From Bacteroidales bacterium (lineage in GTDB: Bacteria; Bacteroidota; Bacteroidia; Bacteroidales; UBA10428): a DNA stretch of 8,040 bases. The notes beneath the pieces were generated by a model. The model worked only from the letters and a program-made list of their open reading frames with translations, was not told where the DNA came from and made no database searches. The position numbers were made by a program, and so were the translations under genes. Location: assembly GCA_016938095.1 (NCBI GenBank), contig JAFGVG010000016.1, forward strand, positions 1-8,040. Reading direction: 5' to 3'. Positions within the stretch are counted from its first letter, which is position 1, and each line of letters begins with the position of its first letter. Below, in pieces: positions 5,645 to 8,040 of this stretch.

Positions 5645-5753
5645 TGTACTTTAGATTTAGATTTTAAAATTTAAGCAGCGAATATAGAAATTAAATATGG
5701 CATACTGTGTGTAAAAAGTTAAAATTCTTTTCATTTCTTCCTCAGGTTATTTG

Positions 5754-5761
5754 TAATTTTC
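5754..5761 (+). promoter_or_regulatory. Putative -7 box of the TPR-PD40-SPOR gene
   Basis: TAATTTTC matches TAnnTTTG at all but the last position and lies 25 nt before the ATG at 5787. No clear -33 box was found. The divergent FKBP gene has its own weak -7 candidate at 5679-5686. Confidence 0.3.
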
Positions 5762-5786
5762 GCCCATGTATTAACTTGTTCAGCCC

Positions 5787-7751
5787 ATGAAAAATTTCAC
5801 CGGCCTGCTGTTGTGCCTTTCCCTCCTGACTGCCCTTTGTAATGAAACCATGTCGCAGGATTCCGCGTATGCTGCCCTGCGCTCCGAAGCTGCAGACCAT
5901 TTCGCTGCCGGGGATTTTGACAAAGCTTTACCGCTGTACCGTAAACTGCTGAGCCAGTTCCCTGCTGAACCGGCCTATCAGTTTGGGACCGGAGTTTGCC
6001 TGGTTAACCTGAATACCAGCCTCCAAGAAGCCATTCAATTGCTCAGGGCTGCATCGCTGAGCGGTCAAGAACCTTTGTCGCATTATTACCTGGGTCGTGC
6101 CCTGCACCTTTATTATGCCTTTGATGATGCCATTAAGGCCTATTCGAAATTTGCACTTGCCGGAAAAAAAACCGACAAAAAGGCCTATGATGTAGAGCGT
6201 TTAATTACAATGGCCCGAAACGGGTTAAATTTCACACGCTCGGGAAAACCGGTCAAAGTGCAGGATACGGCTGTCATTGCTTACAATCAGCCCGATTTGG
6301 TTGCCGGAATAAACAGCACGGGAAAACTAATCCGAAAGCCGGCTGAGTTTTGCTCAAAAGCTGATAACAGAAAGGATTACAAGTCCTGGATGTTTATGCC
6401 CCTGTATACCGAAGTAAATGAATACATTTACACAGCCGGCTACGAAAAAGGTGAAAAAAACCGCAAACAGCTTTTCAGGATAAAAAACATAAAGCACCAG
6501 ACCTGGGGATTTCCTGAACCCCTTAACCAGGGCATTAACACAAACTTTGACGAAGAATATCCGTTTTTTGATCCAAAGACCTCAACACTCTATTTCAGTT
6601 CAAAAGGACATTCCACCATGGGCGGGTACGATATTTTCAAATCGGTTTACAACTGGAACAATAACACATGGTCGGAGCCTGAGAACCTGGGATTTCCCAT
6701 CAATTCGCCCTATGATGATTTTGCTTTCATAACCGATGATTTCAACCTGACTGCTTCCTTTATTTCCAACCGCAACAGCGCTCCGGGCCAGCTAACCATA
6801 TACCGTATTAAACTTGACCAGGATACTCCAGGAGTTGTTTTCGGTACAATTGATGAAATCCGTCAGGCATCAAAGCTTACGCCCGAACCGGTTGTAGTTG
6901 CCCCACGGCAGGAAACGGCTGATTCAACCCGGAGCCTGAACGAAAGTCAAAACCAATCCGGAATGTCCACGGCACATAAAATCACCACAGGAGACAGCTA
7001 TGGAAAAGTATTGGCCGAAGCCCTGGTTTTGCAAATCAGGGCTGATTCGCTCGCACGCATTGTACGCGATTTGCGTATTGAAGCCAGGGAAACCCCTGAT
7101 GAAGAGCTGAAAAAACAGCTGGTCTCCGCCATTGTCAAAACCGACAAAGAGGCTAAAAGTATGCAGCGTGAAGCTGATGGAAAATTTGCCAGTGCCAGAA
7201 AATTGAAACCTGCTGCGAACGATACGCTTGTTCAGGACAATCCGGCCTTAGTGAAATTTAAAGAAATCAACGGCATACAAGTTTATCAATACCGACGTGA
7301 CTTAACAACTGAAAACCAGTCGGTTGAAAAAACTGCACAAGCACCTGCTGACACAGATACTGCCCATGTCAATCCTTCTGAAGCAGTGTCTGAGCATACC
7401 GATAAATTCGTAATTCATGCCAGCAGTCATTATGGACAGGCAAATCCCATACCCATGGGTACTGAAAATATTCCGGGACTAATATACAGGATTCAGCTTG
7501 GTGTGTTCAGTAAGCCACAGTCCAATGATGCTTTTGGCGGCATTAGTCCGGTTTTTTATGTACCTGTTTCCGGTGGAACCATGTTAAAATATTATGCAGG
7601 ACTTTTTTATAGCTTGGGCAAGGTTACCGATGCACTTGGGAAGGTAAGACAGGCTGGATTTACCGATGCATTTGTTGTTGCGTATTTGGACGGACAGCCC
7701 ATTTCTACTGAAAAGGCAAAGGAGATTGAATTTGCCGGTTTCAAATTGTAA
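5787..7751 (+). CDS. Secreted TPR - PD40 beta-propeller - SPOR-like domain protein
   Basis: This is a 654-residue envelope protein with unknown specific function. A signal peptide occupies about residues 1-24 (FTGLLLCLSLLTAL, then MSQ before DS); the cysteines there do not form a lipobox. Residues 27-145 carry TPR-like helical repeats, for example AADHFAAGDFDKALPLYRKL, then YYLGRALHLYYAFDDAIKAY. Residues about 200-345 hold PD40/WD40-like propeller repeats, best seen in FFDPKTSTLYFSSKGHSTMG followed by GYDIFKS, and in SEPENLGFPINSPYDDFAF. A polar, low-complexity linker with a charged helix (about 405-475) runs from 355 to 540. A C-terminal SPOR-like domain at about 563-640 starts with YRIQLGVFSK and ends with FTDAFVVAYLDGQPIS. 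The TPR-PD40 start resembles OmpA-linked Bacteroidota proteins such as PorE, but no OmpA domain is present. The SPOR-like end suggests binding to peptidoglycan (inference). It appears monocistronic. Confidence 0.85.
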   Translation: MKNFTGLLLCLSLLTALCNETMSQDSAYAALRSEAADHFAAGDFDKALPLYRKLLSQFPAEPAYQFGTGVCLVNLNTSLQEAIQLLRAASLSGQEPLSHYYLGRALHLYYAFDDAIKAYSKFALAGKKTDKKAYDVERLITMARNGLNFTRSGKPVKVQDTAVIAYNQPDLVAGINSTGKLIRKPAEFCSKADNRKDYKSWMFMPLYTEVNEYIYTAGYEKGEKNRKQLFRIKNIKHQTWGFPEPLNQGINTNFDEEYPFFDPKTSTLYFSSKGHSTMGGYDIFKSVYNWNNNTWSEPENLGFPINSPYDDFAFITDDFNLTASFISNRNSAPGQLTIYRIKLDQDTPGVVFGTIDEIRQASKLTPEPVVVAPRQETADSTRSLNESQNQSGMSTAHKITTGDSYGKVLAEALVLQIRADSLARIVRDLRIEARETPDEELKKQLVSAIVKTDKEAKSMQREADGKFASARKLKPAANDTLVQDNPALVKFKEINGIQVYQYRRDLTTENQSVEKTAQAPADTDTAHVNPSEAVSEHTDKFVIHASSHYGQANPIPMGTENIPGLIYRIQLGVFSKPQSNDAFGGISPVFYVPVSGGTMLKYYAGLFYSLGKVTDALGKVRQAGFTDAFVVAYLDGQPISTEKAKEIEFAGFKL

Positions 7752-7772
7752 ATAAAAAAGCAATATTTTTCG

Positions 7773-7780
7773 TAACTTTG
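7773..7780 (+). promoter_or_regulatory. Putative clpS promoter, -7 box
   Basis: TAACTTTG matches the Bacteroidota -7 consensus TAnnTTTG exactly. A TTG at 7746-7748 is somewhat too far upstream (24 nt) for a standard -33 box. Transcription would begin near 7786, leaving a leader of about 43 nt before the ATG at 7829. No terminator is visible between the preceding stop at 7751 and this box. Confidence 0.5.
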
Positions 7781-7828
7781 GTGATGGATTATCAGTAAGC
7801 CAACTTATAATTTTATTACTGTTTACCG

Positions 7829-8040
7829 ATGAAACCAAAAGAATACAGGGAAAACAAACCGGAATTCGGAGAACTTGTTGATGAAGGCAAATCGCAGGGA
7901 CGTTATCTGATTCTGCACAACGATGACGTGCATAGTTTCGATTACGTTATCAATACGCTTATTGAGGTTTGTGACATGGAAGCTGTTCAGGCGGAGCAAT
8001 GCACTTACCTGGTTCATTACAAGGGAAAGTGCGATATAAA
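7829..8040 (+). CDS. clpS: ATP-dependent Clp protease adaptor ClpS, N-terminal part (3' truncated by window edge)
   Basis: The first 70 codons of ClpS are visible; the frame is open to the window end. ClpS delivers N-degron substrates to ClpA/ClpC-ClpP. After a charged, flexible N-terminus of about 24 residues comes YLILHNDDVHSFDYVI. Its N31, D32 and D33 match the N34-D35-D36 substrate-binding residues of E. coli ClpS, and F37 is at the position of gatekeeper M40. AEQCTYLVHYKGKCDI follows, with H63 matching the conserved H66. The AEQC and HYKGKCD blocks are the usual Bacteroidota form. The ATG at 7829 follows an in-frame stop-rich leader and begins MKPKEYRENK. Two antisense open frames here are shadows of this gene. 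Confidence 0.95.
   Translation, partial: MKPKEYRENKPEFGELVDEGKSQGRYLILHNDDVHSFDYVINTLIEVCDMEAVQAEQCTYLVHYKGKCDI

Noticed and set aside
7584..8017. Two minus-strand open frames at the end of the window.
   Set aside because: They are antisense to the SPOR-like domain and to clpS, both of which are well supported on the plus strand.

Overview
The window looks like a chromosomal segment from a member of the Bacteroidota, probably Bacteroidales-like, although the order cannot be fixed from this sequence. The evidence is that start codons lack clear Shine-Dalgarno sequences, TAnnTTTG-type -7 boxes precede several genes, and the gene content is typical of the phylum: a DUF6249-like membrane protein, a TPR/PD40/SPOR envelope protein, an FKBP lipoprotein and a Bacteroidota-type ClpS.

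Layout. Positions 1-802 hold the 3' part of typA/bipA. A gene-free stretch of about 540 nt (803-1341) follows; it contains three short tandem-repeat tracts, then AT-rich DNA carrying the promoter of an amt-glnK pair (1342-3057), which encodes an ammonium channel and its PII regulator. A 187-bp element with 23-bp terminal inverted repeats and several internal hairpins (3113-3299), resembling a MITE, lies between glnK and a small DUF6249-like membrane protein gene on the minus strand (3343-3684). A divergent intergenic region separates that gene from an ECF sigma factor gene and a membrane protein gene in the same operon (3875-4866). A strong bidirectional terminator (4871-4907) closes this operon and a convergent FKBP-type prolyl isomerase lipoprotein gene (4925-5644, minus). 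A divergent 654-residue secreted TPR-PD40-SPOR protein (5787-7751) follows, and the window ends inside clpS (7829 onward).

How the genes work together. Amt and GlnK form the standard ammonium uptake and control pair. The most interesting region is 3684-3878. Both divergent genes there are preceded by the same two-box sequence, TTTGTAACC - 12 nt - CCGGCGTCAAA, with both boxes identical and the spacing identical. This fits the general ECF promoter form (AAC-containing -35 box, 16-nt spacer, CGTC -10 box). I infer that the sigma factor activates its own operon and the divergent DUF6249-like gene. That would make the sigma factor, the two-TM protein (a candidate anti-sigma factor without a zinc motif) and the DUF6249-like protein one envelope-linked regulatory module.

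No rRNA, tRNA, CRISPR array or intact insertion sequence was seen.
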